Below are positions 1 through 9,149 of a stretch of 64,000 nt of DNA, piece after piece. A program made the translations under genes and the position numbers. Numbering within the stretch: the stretch's first letter is position 1; each line of letters opens with the position of its first letter. The notes under the pieces were generated by a model. It was not told the DNA's origin. It saw nothing but the letters and a program-made list of their open reading frames with translations, and searched no databases. Origin of the DNA: G963665595 sp963665595 (GTDB lineage: Bacteria > Actinomycetota > Coriobacteriia > Coriobacteriales > CADBOM01); the NCBI GenBank assembly GCA_963665595.2, contig CAXXJK010000004.1, forward strand, positions 558,001 through 622,000. Direction: 5' to 3'.

Positions 1-2
1 TA

Positions 3-206
3 CGAATGATGCGTGATGAATCAGCAAAAACTGGCTGGGCCGCAACCAAACAGGCAGTTGAGATGGCGTTTGCCGCGACTGGCCGTCTTGATGAGGCGAG
101 TGTGTCGATTGGAGCAGCGCGAATAGCATCTGGAAATATCCACATAGATTATGATGAACCGGTAAACCTTGCCGAATATGACCATGCGCTACAGCTGAGA
201 GCGTGA
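3..206 (+). CDS. istA: IS21 transposase IstA, C-terminal end (partial)
   Basis: This is the last 67 codons of a reading frame that is open through the left edge of the window. The residues themselves carry little diagnostic signal; the call rests on position. The stop TGA at 204-206 overlaps the GTG start of istB at 203, the translational coupling typical of istA-istB in IS21 elements. IstA is the DDE transposase that cuts and joins the element ends, working with the IstB ATPase. The catalytic domain would lie to the left of the window and cannot be checked here. Confidence 0.7.
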   Translation, partial: RMMRDESAKTGWAATKQAVEMAFAATGRLDEASVSIGAARIASGNIHIDYDEPVNLAEYDHALQLRA

Positions 207-967
207 TCAGTGTGGCCTATCTCAAAGCAGAGGAAATCGATTTATTTAGAACGCTTGCACGTGGCGTCTACCTGTCCAAGGAGGTGATCGAGAGTTTTAT
301 CGAAGACGCAACCGCGGGGCAAGTACGTGCCGTTATGGATTTACTCACCGACGAAATGCATACAAGGGAACGTCATAAGCGAGAGCGACTTATGCGCAAG
401 GCAAGGTTCCCAGTCATCAAATCATTTAAGGATTACGATTTCTCTCAAGTATCGTTTCCGGAAGGCTATGATTCTCATGCGTTGATGTCATTGGGGTTTA
501 TCGATCATTTGCAAGACTTTGTTTTTCATGGCAAGACAGGACGCGGCAAGACACATCTGGCTATCGCCATTGGCATTGCTTGTGTTCAACAGGCCAGAAT
601 GACTCGATTTTTTACAGCCGCAGAGTTGGTTTTAGCTTTAGTCAGGGCCAACCGTGATCATACCCTAGAAACGCTGATGAAGGATATTGCCCGCTCTGAC
701 TTACTTATCATCGATGAACTGGGCTACGTTCCCTTAGATATTGAGGGCGCGCGTCTGTTATTTCAAGTGATGGCCGATTGCTATGAAAAGCGTAGCCTAG
801 TGATTACAACAAACATTGAATTCTCGAAGTGGGGTACGGTGTTTGGTGACGACAAACTAGCCGCAGCTCTGATTGATCGAATCGTGCATCATGGAAGGCT
901 TGTCGAGTTTAATGGTACCAGCAGGCGCATGGATGCCGCGTTGATGTTAGGAAAAACGAAGGAATAA
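203..967 (+). CDS. istB: IS21 transposition helper ATPase IstB
   Basis: A 254-residue protein of the usual IstB length. It has a Walker A variant GKTGRGKTHLAIAIG around residues 111-125, where the canonical form is GxxGxGKTH, and a Walker B motif LLIIDELGYVPL near 167-178. It also has the conserved ITTNIEFSKW stretch (sensor-1 region) and an RIVHHGRLVEF tail, all hallmarks of the DnaC-like AAA+ helpers of IS21 elements. IstB assembles on target DNA and stimulates the IstA transposase. Translation starts at GTG 203, inside the istA stop. The gene looks intact, so the element may still be mobile if istA is complete outside the window. Confidence 0.93.
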   Translation: MISVAYLKAEEIDLFRTLARGVYLSKEVIESFIEDATAGQVRAVMDLLTDEMHTRERHKRERLMRKARFPVIKSFKDYDFSQVSFPEGYDSHALMSLGFIDHLQDFVFHGKTGRGKTHLAIAIGIACVQQARMTRFFTAAELVLALVRANRDHTLETLMKDIARSDLLIIDELGYVPLDIEGARLLFQVMADCYEKRSLVITTNIEFSKWGTVFGDDKLAAALIDRIVHHGRLVEFNGTSRRMDAALMLGKTKE

Positions 968-1043
968 AAAGAGGGGTCAGCAAGACGCATATTGTGTCGG
1001 AAATCGACAGCAGAAAGTGTCGACTTTTACTTGACTACATACA

Positions 1044-3111
1044 GTTTGATAGTCACCTAAAACGACGCTGCACCAAAACCTGCCGTACACGTGCATATAA
1101 ACAAAGAAAGTTTGATAGTCACCTAAAACGACGCTGCACCAAAACTTTCATACTCTGTACTCCTTCGGTAGTTTGGTTTGATAGTCACCTAAAACGACGC
1201 TGCACCAAAACTGCGAAGTCCTGTCCACTCCGGAACAAGATGTTTGATAGTCACCTAAAACGACGCTGCACCAAAACAGTTTGTCAGTGAAGGGGTTGAT
1301 CTGCGCGGTTTGATAGTCACCTAAAACGACGCTGCACCAAAACAGAAATAAAGCCATATGAACAGATGCCGAGTTTGATAGTCACCTAAAACGACGCTGC
1401 ACCAAAACCAGGCTCTAGCATGTTAGATCATAGGAGCAGTTTGATAGTCACCTAAAACGACGCTGCACCAAAACCCAACGGATGGATAACGCCTCGAACA
1501 ATAGGTTTGATAGTCACCTAAAACGACGCTGCACCAAAACTTGATCCGCCTGTTACCTTGTCCTTGCTGGTTTGATAGTCACCTAAAACGACGCTGCACC
1601 AAAACATAACCTGTAGGTGTCTTTCCGCTGGGGCTGTTTGATAGTCACCTAAAACGACGCTGCACCAAAACATGGATCCGTAAACATCGCTCCTTATCAA
1701 GTTTGATAGTCACCTAAAACGACGCTGCACCAAAACATATTGGTAACCTTGGACGCAGCCCTGCAGTTTGATAGTCACCTAAAACGACGCTGCACCAAAA
1801 CTTGACTCCTCAACGTCTGCCCACATAGAAGTTTGATAGTCACCTAAAACGACGCTGCACCAAAACATATGACGAGAAGATGATTGATCGAGTTGTGTTT
1901 GATAGTCACCTAAAACGACGCTGCACCAAAACGTGTTGCTATGACTTGCAGATTCTCGCCGGTTTGATAGTCACCTAAAACGACGCTGCACCAAAACGTA
2001 TAAATAATGAGTAAAAATAAAAAAAAGTTTGATAGTCACCTAAAACGACGCTGCACCAAAACCTCCAGCCAGGCGTATATTTAAGAGATACAGTTTGATA
2101 GTCACCTAAAACGACGCTGCACCAAAACGTACGGCGCGCCCGATGACGCAGACGTAAAGTTTGATAGTCACCTAAAACGACGCTGCACCAAAACGCTGTT
2201 TTCATCACAGAGCTTGCTTCATCTGTTTGATAGTCACCTAAAACGACGCTGCACCAAAACAGCCCGTAGTTTCCCTGAGCCTGAATGTAGGTTTGATAGT
2301 CACCTAAAACGAAGCTGCACCAAAACTTTAGATAGCTTTCATCACACTACATAGCTGTTTGATAGTCACCTAAAACGAAGCTGCACCAAAACGGATGATG
2401 CAAGGCTCATAACCTGAACTAGTTTGATAGTCACCTAAAACGAAGCTGCACCAAAACATGAAAGACGGCGGGTGGATAGCCATGTGCGTTTGATAGTCAC
2501 CTAAAACGAAGCTGCACCAAAACTACTTTTACGCCCGAAGACTCCGCTAAAAGTTTGATAGTCACCTAAAACGAAGCTGCACCAAAACTTCAGTCTTTTA
2601 ACGGTGTCTTCTGAATAGTTTGATAGTCACCTAAAACGAAGCTGCACCAAAACGGCTGGCGGAAGATTCTGCTGCCATGCATAGTTTGATAGTCACCTAA
2701 AACGAAGCTGCACCAAAACTACCGTCTACCAGTGTCGGAGTGTTTGTTGTTTGATAGTCACCTAAAACGAAGCTGCACCAAAACGGAGGACAAGACACAA
2801 GTCACGTCGGAGAAGTTTGATAGTCACCTAAAACGAAGCTGCACCAAAACCTGAAATAGATTCATTCCCACTATTATGCGTTTGATAGTCACCTAAAACG
2901 AAGCTGCACCAAAACACTTCTTACTTTATGAGACTTCTTTTTTGGTTTGATAGTCACCTAAAACGAAGCTGCACCAAAACCCTGGGTCAAGCGAATATAA
3001 TGATGCATAAGTTTGATAGTCACCTAAAACGAAGCTGCACCAAAACGTGTAAAACGATGACCGCTCTTCTCGGTTGTTTGATAGTCACCTAAAACGAAGC
3101 TGCACCAAAAC
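1044..3111 (-). CRISPR. Type II-A CRISPR array, 32 repeats and 31 spacers
   Basis: Thirty-two 36-base repeats start at 1044, 1110, 1176 and so on up to 3076, separated by 31 unique spacers of 29 or 30 bases. On the plus strand the repeat begins GTTTGATAGTCACC and ends GCTGCACCAAAAC. crRNAs are read from the minus strand, beginning GUUUUGGUGCAGC, because the leader and cas genes lie at the right end. The 19 leader-distal repeats (1044-2260) have C at plus-strand repeat position 23 (AACGACGC), and all 13 leader-proximal repeats (2291-3111) have A (AACGAAGC); no other repeat variation was seen. There is no degenerate terminal repeat at the left end, where the IS21 element abuts. Confidence 0.98.
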
Positions 3112-3165
3112 CTCAAATGTGCAAATTCTCCACTGCAAAGAGACGATCGTTTTAGGATCTGTCGG
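3112..3165 (-). promoter_or_regulatory. CRISPR leader with ATTTGAG anchor
   Basis: The 54 bases between the csn2 stop codon and the newest repeat form the leader. Read on the minus strand, the leader ends in ATTTGAG directly against the first repeat. This is the leader-anchoring sequence known from streptococcal type II-A systems, where Cas1-Cas2 docks to insert new spacers. The leader is short, so the array promoter may reach into the 3' end of csn2; no convincing -35/-10 pair was seen within it. Confidence 0.85.
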
Positions 3166-3852
3166 CTAACTGACCGATTCCAAATAGTCTTCGTCGATTA
3201 TAAGCTTGTTTTCCCATTCCACGGAAGAAGCAGGCACAGTCTCATAAAGCAACACGCGTATTCTATTAAAAATCGCTTTGCGAGAAAACTCCGCGTACTC
3301 TACTTCCGTCAAAAATAACTTAAGGTTGACGAAACAAAGAATTCTATCTGAAAATAAATCAACCGCCACATCTAATAAATGTATTATTTTGTCAAAGAGC
3401 ATAGTATCAGATGAGGTATCAATCACAAGCCCCATCACCTTACAGTATTTAACCACATCCCAATCTAAAGAAAAATAAGTATCCGAACAAAACGACGCGC
3501 CACAAAGACCTATCTCATCTTGCAAATCACAATTCAGACGTTCAATTAAACTACGTTTTTCTTCGTCTTCTTGAACAAGAAGAAGTATATTCTTAAGCAA
3601 TTCGCCAGATATAAATTTATCATTGAGGTCTATAGAAGAACAATCTGAAATAGTGTAGACAGAATTTTTAAAGTTCTTTTCTTTTTCAAAATCGTCAACC
3701 AAAATACCTGGCTCAGAAACGTCATTCGTATATCCACTAACAAGAGAATCCACATAAGAGGCAAATAGGCGATGATCATGAATCTCCAGAACACTGATTT
3801 TTTCATCTTCGAGTAAAAGAGCATTGTCAATGTTCTGGTGTACGAGCCTCAT
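3166..3852 (-). CDS. csn2: Type II-A adaptation protein Csn2
   Basis: A 228-residue protein encoded last in the cas operon. Csn2 is the type II-A signature protein, a tetrameric ring that slides on double-stranded DNA ends and works with Cas1-Cas2-Cas9 during spacer capture. Sequence support is a C-terminal half resembling the streptococcal family: the CFVNLKLFLTEVEYAEF segment (family pattern FVNxxxFLTxxE) followed by a core beta strand RVLLYETVP and the terminal IIDEDYLE. Length matches the roughly 220-residue family. The start ATG at 3852 overlaps the cas2 stop by four bases, so the genes are translationally coupled. The leader and array follow 54 bases after the stop. The N-terminal half is divergent. 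Confidence 0.9.
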   Translation of the reverse strand: MRLVHQNIDNALLLEDEKISVLEIHDHRLFASYVDSLVSGYTNDVSEPGILVDDFEKEKNFKNSVYTISDCSSIDLNDKFISGELLKNILLLVQEDEEKRSLIERLNCDLQDEIGLCGASFCSDTYFSLDWDVVKYCKVMGLVIDTSSDTMLFDKIIHLLDVAVDLFSDRILCFVNLKLFLTEVEYAEFSRKAIFNRIRVLLYETVPASSVEWENKLIIDEDYLESVS

Positions 3853-4172
3853 AACACCACAACCCTGTCCATCGAGTCAACAACGCCCGACTCGTGCGCA
3901 TCCCCCGCAACGGTAACCATATGAGCAAATTCTTTTTCTGTAACACGCAGAACTTGAATCAGCCCCTCCTTGGGACGATTTCTCTTTATACGCTGGAGCG
4001 CATACTCTGCGTTGGGAATGCTGGTAACCATCTTTACATAGACGCTTTCTTGCATCATCAGATATCCGTCTTTAATAAGAAACTTTCTAAACACACGATA
4101 ATCTTTCCGCTGTCCAGCGGTTTCTATGGGAAGATCGAAAAATACGACTAGTCTCATAAAGCGCGTCCTCAT
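3849..4172 (-). CDS. cas2: CRISPR-associated endoribonuclease-fold protein Cas2
   Basis: A 107-residue type II Cas2. It has the ferredoxin-fold start MRLVVFFDLPIETAGQRKDY, containing the conserved D of strand 1, then FRKFLIKDGYLMMQESVYVK and the C-terminal LIQVLRVTEKEFAHM. All align well with the type II-A pattern FDMP-T--ER--Y--FRKFL---GF-M-Q-SVY. Cas2 forms the central dimer of the Cas1-Cas2 integrase that inserts spacers at the leader end. The start overlaps the cas1 stop by four bases (4169-4172) and the stop overlaps the csn2 start. A second in-frame ATG at 4157 exists, but the coupling favours the upstream one. Confidence 0.95.
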   Translation of the reverse strand: MRTRFMRLVVFFDLPIETAGQRKDYRVFRKFLIKDGYLMMQESVYVKMVTSIPNAEYALQRIKRNRPKEGLIQVLRVTEKEFAHMVTVAGDAHESGVVDSMDRVVVL

Positions 4173-5044
4173 GATATCAAATCAAATCCACAGTAAGAAT
4201 TACTATCAGTATCACCATTCATAATAGCAACCGCCATTTGAACGTAAAGCGATAGTATAGAAGACAAATGGTAGTTGCCGTCCTTGTAGAAAAAGTATTC
4301 GTCCATCAACCCCACAAGCTCTATGCGAGAGTCATGAGAAAACTCTTTCCCCCAATGCATCATGACGTAGTAATCTATGACAGGTCGGAAAGGTTCCATG
4401 AAATCACAGCTCAAATTGTACTGGTTGTACTCATTGCGATGACAAATGCCCAGTTGAGTTAGATACCCTTTAGAGACAAGTTCTTTATTCAAAAAGGAAA
4501 GTAGTATGGCATAGCCATAATTCAGCATCGCGTTGATATCATTCTCTTGATCGCGCGAAAATTCTTTACCAAAAAGTGCGTTGAAGTATACCTTGGCAGC
4601 GTGACCCTCACGATTGCTTTTGTCACCTTCTATAACGTTAGCTGAATATTCTCTTAACATGCTAGCCTCCGAGAGGCCCGCATCCTCTAGCACAAGCGCT
4701 TGGTTGTCTATCTTGTTCTGCACAACCTTTGTCCAAAGATGCCCGGCAATGCGACTATCCCACTGAATCTGTTCAACAATTCTTTTGCTCGTGTTATGCG
4801 CACCATAAAGAGGTAGATAGACACCTGATGGATTGTGTTTCTCGTCACAGATAATTACCGGTATTTTTGCATTAGCAAGTTCGTTGAGAAGATACGCGCT
4901 CACATACACCGCTGTCGTATCTGCGATAACAGCGGCTATTTCAGAAAGATGAATCATAGTGGTAGTTTCGTTTCTGACCAACAGATACCCGCTTTTATAG
5001 CTTGCGCGGCACCTGTTGGTCAAAACGACAGTCCTAAACCCCAA
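4169..5044 (-). CDS. cas1: CRISPR integrase Cas1 (type II)
   Basis: Cas1 is the metal-dependent integrase of spacer acquisition. The N-terminus GFRTVVLTNRCRASYKSGYL followed by VRNETTTMIHLSEI matches type II Cas1 proteins. The proposed start is TTG at 5044, preceded ten bases upstream by GAGAGG. It gives 291 residues, very close to the roughly 289 of the family, and overlaps the cas9 stop by 11 bases. An open frame reaches back to ATG 5122, but those 26 extra residues overlap cas9 and do not resemble Cas1. Expected metal ligands are in the C-terminal helical domain: E in NVIEGDKSNREGHAAKVYF, H in NEYNQYNLSCDFMEPFRPVID context, and D/E nearby. Confidence 0.95.
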   Translation of the reverse strand: MGFRTVVLTNRCRASYKSGYLLVRNETTTMIHLSEIAAVIADTTAVYVSAYLLNELANAKIPVIICDEKHNPSGVYLPLYGAHNTSKRIVEQIQWDSRIAGHLWTKVVQNKIDNQALVLEDAGLSEASMLREYSANVIEGDKSNREGHAAKVYFNALFGKEFSRDQENDINAMLNYGYAILLSFLNKELVSKGYLTQLGICHRNEYNQYNLSCDFMEPFRPVIDYYVMMHWGKEFSHDSRIELVGLMDEYFFYKDGNYHLSSILSLYVQMAVAIMNGDTDSNSYCGFDLIS

Positions 5045-8000
5045 GGGAATATCGCCTCTCGTACATACCCGTGATGGAGGTATCAATGAATTCGATCTCT
5101 CCCTCAAGCATAGCAGGCCCATAATTTATATTCATCATTCTGCCCGCAGCGGGGGTGAGCCCGTTCGTCACAAGTCCACATCCAGCGTTGGCATGCAACA
5201 GCCCCAATAGCTCATTAATTCTTGATAGCTTATCTTCGATGCTCGCAGAATAGAAACTATCGCTCACATGCTCTATTTTCTGCAGCAAACCAGAGTATCG
5301 TGGATAAGCCGCAGCAGTAGTATCGATCACCCTCTCATAGATCTTTATAAATGTCTCATCATAGACAGCAAGGTCTATCTGGCCTTTCTTGATTGCGTGT
5401 TCGCACTCAACAAGACCCACGACATATGATTCAGGCAACCATAGCTGCCGTGCATTTATCATTTCAGAATTTGAAGTGAGGTAGTATTCGCACCCCGCCC
5501 AGCTGATCTTTTGATATTTCATAATCTTTGGCTTGATGATTACAACATCTGCATATTGGGTATCAAGCCACGTCCGCAAATCTCCGCTGGCAGAAACGTG
5601 CCGTGCCACATTTACCGGTACCCCAACAAGCCTTGCAACAGTCTTTGCCTTGCTGCGTACCGTTTCAGTATAAGTAACCAAACAATAATAGGCAGAATTA
5701 GGGCTCTGGTAGTAACCATATTTTTTGGGATCACTGTTCTTTTTAAGAGGAATCGCCTTGTCGGTTTCGACGCGCCGAGAATAGACGGTAGCATTCCAAA
5801 ATTCACCTGTCAGCTCTTCAGTTTTGCGAGAAATAAAGCAGTCTTTGTAAGTAAGACAACGGTGCATTTTCAACAGCTCTTCATCGGCATCCCATATATC
5901 ACGAAAAATTTCGCCGGTTTCCTTGTCAAACCCATTCATAGAGAACGTGCCGACGATAAAACCTTTGCAACCTTTTCGCTGTCCTTTCTCCGAGCCAGAA
6001 AACTTCTTGAAGGCGGAATAGTCCAGCTCCTTTTCCCAAGATGGGTAGCGAATAGACACATAGCGACTGATACAGCATGCAAGGTATGCATCGTGCGCAT
6101 GATGGTAATCATTTATCACACGAGACTTTGGAAAATCATACTCGACCCGCAGATCATGTGTCAGCTCAGCTTTGACCGCCTCTACCGTAGCATCGGGATA
6201 TCTTGTCTTTAACAATTCGATTACATGTTTGGTGATCTGACGAGTTTCAACAAGTTGCCTGTTAATGAACTTTTCTATCTGCCTATTGTTGAGGTCTTCT
6301 CGAAGAAGATTGTCGAGTTTTCTTTTCGATATAAGATCGGCTTTCTGCATTGCCTGCCATAGACGCAAGTTACGACGACGGATACTTTCAGGAATAGGAT
6401 AGGTATCTAGCTTTTCTTCGTTACAATGGCGGCACACAAGAACCTTATTATCCAAGCTGTCATCTTTGATAAAAGACTGCGGGACAATATGGTCGACATG
6501 ATAGTCATTCAAAGATGAAATATCAAAAGATTTGCCGCAATACATGCACTTTCCCATTTGCAGGAAATAAAGAAAAACTTTCTCTTTATCAAGTTCAGAA
6601 GAACGTTCTTTAAGCTTGATGCTCAAATCACTGATGTCGGCATCCTTTAATTCATCAGACAACGAGTCGTAGGCATTTTGAAGCATTTGATATCTTGTTT
6701 TCGTTCTGCTGCCTTTTCCTTTGCCTTGCTCTTCCCGAGCAATTTCGACGCATATTTTCTTGGGAGTGTGGCCTGCAATTGACACAATTTCATCGACAAT
6801 CTTTAAACTCTGGTTAATACCTCGTTTGATAGCCGGAGAACCGGGTATGTTTTCTAGCTCATAGGCTCCTCTTACATTGCTCAGATACTCCTGATTCTCA
6901 GCCTCTACGAGTGCCGAAAACCCAAATCTCTCGTCTGCGAGTATCTCCATGAGATTCTGAGGACGAGCACCTTCGGGGTCACGCAGTATTCCAATAATTG
7001 AAACGCGATGCCCGTTATAATCAGCCTTCAACCCTTCAAGTAAATCTCTCGAAAGCTTCGACCACCCCGTATAACGAAGTTTACAGATTTGCTTAATCTG
7101 CTCCTTGTCGAATATATCCTGTCCAAGAGTCCCATATTTTTGCTCGATCTTACGCTTCAAGATTTTCTTATCTTCAAATATAGTTATCCATGTAATAAGC
7201 TGCTCAACCATCTCTCTATCAGAAATGGATTCAGGCTCATGCCCAAGAATCCGCGTAAAATCACAGTAGGAAGTAAGCGATGAAGCAAACTCTCCTTCTT
7301 TCTGTGTCCCTTGTATAACATTGTTCATATACCCTAGATTTGTCCGTATCCAGTCCCGCAACATATCGACCTTTACGCGCTTTTGTTTTTTGAATACTTC
7401 ATTGAAAATACGATCTATATCTGCACAGTCAAAACGTACAGGGCGTTCACCGTCACGAGCAATAGTGCAAACATTCAATTCCTGACGAACGCAAAACTCC
7501 GAATAGAGTAAGGAGTTACGCGGAATGACATCTTTGCCAAGGAGATAAGAGCATTTCCCTGTCATTCGACGAATGAACAACTCTGCGGAAGCGTCTTTAT
7601 CAATAACTTTATCGAAGTTCCATGGTGTGACTTTTGTGTCCTCTTGTCCTTCAACCCTTATTGCCCAAGTAAACGGTTCTTTCCTATTCGGGACACCGTT
7701 TTTGCCAAGCGGACCAACATAATAAGGAATGCGATGAGTCAAAATTGCTTCTATTTTCTCTTGATTTTCTCTAAGAGTTGGCCAGTATTCTCCTTGATTC
7801 TCGATGATTTTTCTCATTTCCTCAAGGTGAAGTTGGTGCGGAATGGCTCCATTTTCGCGGGTACGCAGCTTAGAAAGATAGTTGCCTTCTTCCATTGCAG
7901 CTTCGACAGTTACCCATATATCCGCATCTTCAGGTAGCATTTCGCTATCTGCAAAGATACTTTTCAGATACTTATAGAAGTTTTCTTTACTCAGCTTTTT

Positions 8001-9116
8001 CTCGCTGAGTATATATGCCGTGTAGCCTTCGGCGTTCTCTCGCTTATATGCTCCATCAGCATATTTCGCTCCCCTAAAAACCTCATCATAGCGGCCGGGA
8101 ACGTATTTTTTTACTAGCGTCTTGAGGGTGTCAAGATCATTTTTGTGTTGTTCATATTTCCCGACCATACCGTAAGAAATCGTCTTTCCTTCAGGTATGT
8201 CTTTCAATATCCCTGCAAGAAGATATGCATTGAATATTGACCGGAGTGACTCAAAGAAAGGGGCATCATCTTCCGGGAGTACTTCATCGACGAATTTTTC
8301 AACCTTTTCTTCAGCGTCAAGTGCAAACTTCGCCTCAGTCCCCTCAACTTCAAAGAAGCTCGCGTAGTTGACTTCATAACCGAACATCGCTCTTGAAAGC
8401 TGCTTGCCTATATTCTTCCATTCGCCAGTAAAACCTAAGGCACTCTGGACTTTCTCAGCCCGAAAAGCACGCTTCTCTGAGCCACTTTGTATTGCAAATG
8501 CCATCGCCACAAGATCAACAGTGCCGCAAACTATGCCGTATCTCTCACAATAATCCATGAGCTGAATTTGAAATTCGCCCAACGCTGCAGTTATATTTGA
8601 GTCAGCAGCAGTAAGATCACCTTCTCGGAGAAAATTACCTCTGTATTTGATCATATGATGAAGTGCTAGATAGATAAGCCTAATATCCATCTTTTCATGC
8701 GTATTTACTAAAGCATCTCTAAGATGATAGATCGTTCGAAACGTCTCATAATACTTCTTCTCGTCAAAATTAGCGTCGTTGAACAAAACCCACTTTTCAT
8801 TGAAATCCCTATCGTCATGCCATAGATATGATTGTTCCATTCTGTGATAGAAATTCTCGTCCAGTGCGAAAACATCAGTCTCCATCAACTTTCTGAGTAG
8901 GGAGATCCTATATTTCCTTCTATCGTATCTTCGCCTTTGAGTCCGGTATGCTCTTGTTCTCGCAGCTGTGTCAGCGCTATCAAACAATCTGCTGCCCCAC
9001 GTATTTTTGCCTTTGAACTTAAGGAGTTCCCCCTTGTCATCGACAACCGCCCAGCCTACAGAATTGGTCCCGATGTCAAGTCCCACGGCATAATTATCAA
9101 CTTTTCGAATATTCAT
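5034..9116 (-). CDS. cas9: Type II-A CRISPR effector nuclease Cas9
   Basis: A 1360-residue RNA-guided DNA endonuclease. RuvC-I is YAVGLDIGTNSVGWAV with catalytic D14. The Arg-rich bridge helix is about residues 53-78. RuvC-II is CVEIAREEQ with E791. The HNH domain spans about 850-910 with DYHVDHIVPQSF and catalytic H876, flanked by CMYC (857-860) and CRHC (895-898), a likely zinc site absent from the S. pyogenes enzyme. RuvC-III is YHHAHDAYLACC with H1006 and D1009. The C-terminus ends with SITGMYERR, aligning to SITGLYETR at the end of SpCas9's PAM-interacting domain. All nuclease residues are present, so the enzyme should be active. A GAGG Shine-Dalgarno precedes ATG 9116. It heads the operon and overlaps cas1 by 11 bases. 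Confidence 0.98.
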   Translation of the reverse strand: MNIRKVDNYAVGLDIGTNSVGWAVVDDKGELLKFKGKNTWGSRLFDSADTAARTRAYRTQRRRYDRRKYRISLLRKLMETDVFALDENFYHRMEQSYLWHDDRDFNEKWVLFNDANFDEKKYYETFRTIYHLRDALVNTHEKMDIRLIYLALHHMIKYRGNFLREGDLTAADSNITAALGEFQIQLMDYCERYGIVCGTVDLVAMAFAIQSGSEKRAFRAEKVQSALGFTGEWKNIGKQLSRAMFGYEVNYASFFEVEGTEAKFALDAEEKVEKFVDEVLPEDDAPFFESLRSIFNAYLLAGILKDIPEGKTISYGMVGKYEQHKNDLDTLKTLVKKYVPGRYDEVFRGAKYADGAYKRENAEGYTAYILSEKKLSKENFYKYLKSIFADSEMLPEDADIWVTVEAAMEEGNYLSKLRTRENGAIPHQLHLEEMRKIIENQGEYWPTLRENQEKIEAILTHRIPYYVGPLGKNGVPNRKEPFTWAIRVEGQEDTKVTPWNFDKVIDKDASAELFIRRMTGKCSYLLGKDVIPRNSLLYSEFCVRQELNVCTIARDGERPVRFDCADIDRIFNEVFKKQKRVKVDMLRDWIRTNLGYMNNVIQGTQKEGEFASSLTSYCDFTRILGHEPESISDREMVEQLITWITIFEDKKILKRKIEQKYGTLGQDIFDKEQIKQICKLRYTGWSKLSRDLLEGLKADYNGHRVSIIGILRDPEGARPQNLMEILADERFGFSALVEAENQEYLSNVRGAYELENIPGSPAIKRGINQSLKIVDEIVSIAGHTPKKICVEIAREEQGKGKGSRTKTRYQMLQNAYDSLSDELKDADISDLSIKLKERSSELDKEKVFLYFLQMGKCMYCGKSFDISSLNDYHVDHIVPQSFIKDDSLDNKVLVCRHCNEEKLDTYPIPESIRRRNLRLWQAMQKADLISKRKLDNLLREDLNNRQIEKFINRQLVETRQITKHVIELLKTRYPDATVEAVKAELTHDLRVEYDFPKSRVINDYHHAHDAYLACCISRYVSIRYPSWEKELDYSAFKKFSGSEKGQRKGCKGFIVGTFSMNGFDKETGEIFRDIWDADEELLKMHRCLTYKDCFISRKTEELTGEFWNATVYSRRVETDKAIPLKKNSDPKKYGYYQSPNSAYYCLVTYTETVRSKAKTVARLVGVPVNVARHVSASGDLRTWLDTQYADVVIIKPKIMKYQKISWAGCEYYLTSNSEMINARQLWLPESYVVGLVECEHAIKKGQIDLAVYDETFIKIYERVIDTTAAAYPRYSGLLQKIEHVSDSFYSASIEDKLSRINELLGLLHANAGCGLVTNGLTPAAGRMMNINYGPAMLEGEIEFIDTSITGMYERRYSLGV

Positions 9117-9149
9117 GTACGACTACCTCATTTCTGTGTTATTATGTCT

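Larger units (their letters stand above)
1..1039 (+). mobile_element. IS21-family insertion sequence, right-hand part
   Basis: The window opens inside an IS21-type element: the end of istA, all of istB, then about 70 non-coding bases. The right end, read inward on the minus strand from about 1039, begins TGTAGTCAAGTAAAAGTCGA and contains repeated GTCGACA/GTCGAT motifs (around 1005-1025), as expected for the multiple transposase sites at IS21 ends. The boundary at 1039 is inferred from the terminal TGT; the left end lies outside the window. Only 4 bases separate this end from the first CRISPR repeat, so the element probably landed in the array or at its edge. Confidence 0.75.

Noticed and set aside
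1040..1043. The four bases between the IS21 end and the first repeat as a defined target-site duplication
   Set aside because: The left junction is outside the window, so no duplication can be shown.
994..1290. Open frames inside the CRISPR array (also minus-strand frames at 1148-1357, 1518-1700 and 1975-2208)
   Set aside because: They simply translate the repeats, giving periodic FDSHLKRRCTKT or FWCSVVLGDYQT units; the DNA is a CRISPR array.
5045..5122. Longer cas1 start at ATG 5122
   Set aside because: The extra 26 residues overlap cas9 in another frame and do not resemble Cas1; TTG 5044 has a ribosome site and gives the family length.
5511..6212. A 233-codon frame on the plus strand opposite cas9
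   Set aside because: Entirely antisense to the conserved Cas9 C-terminal half, no ribosome site and no recognisable family.
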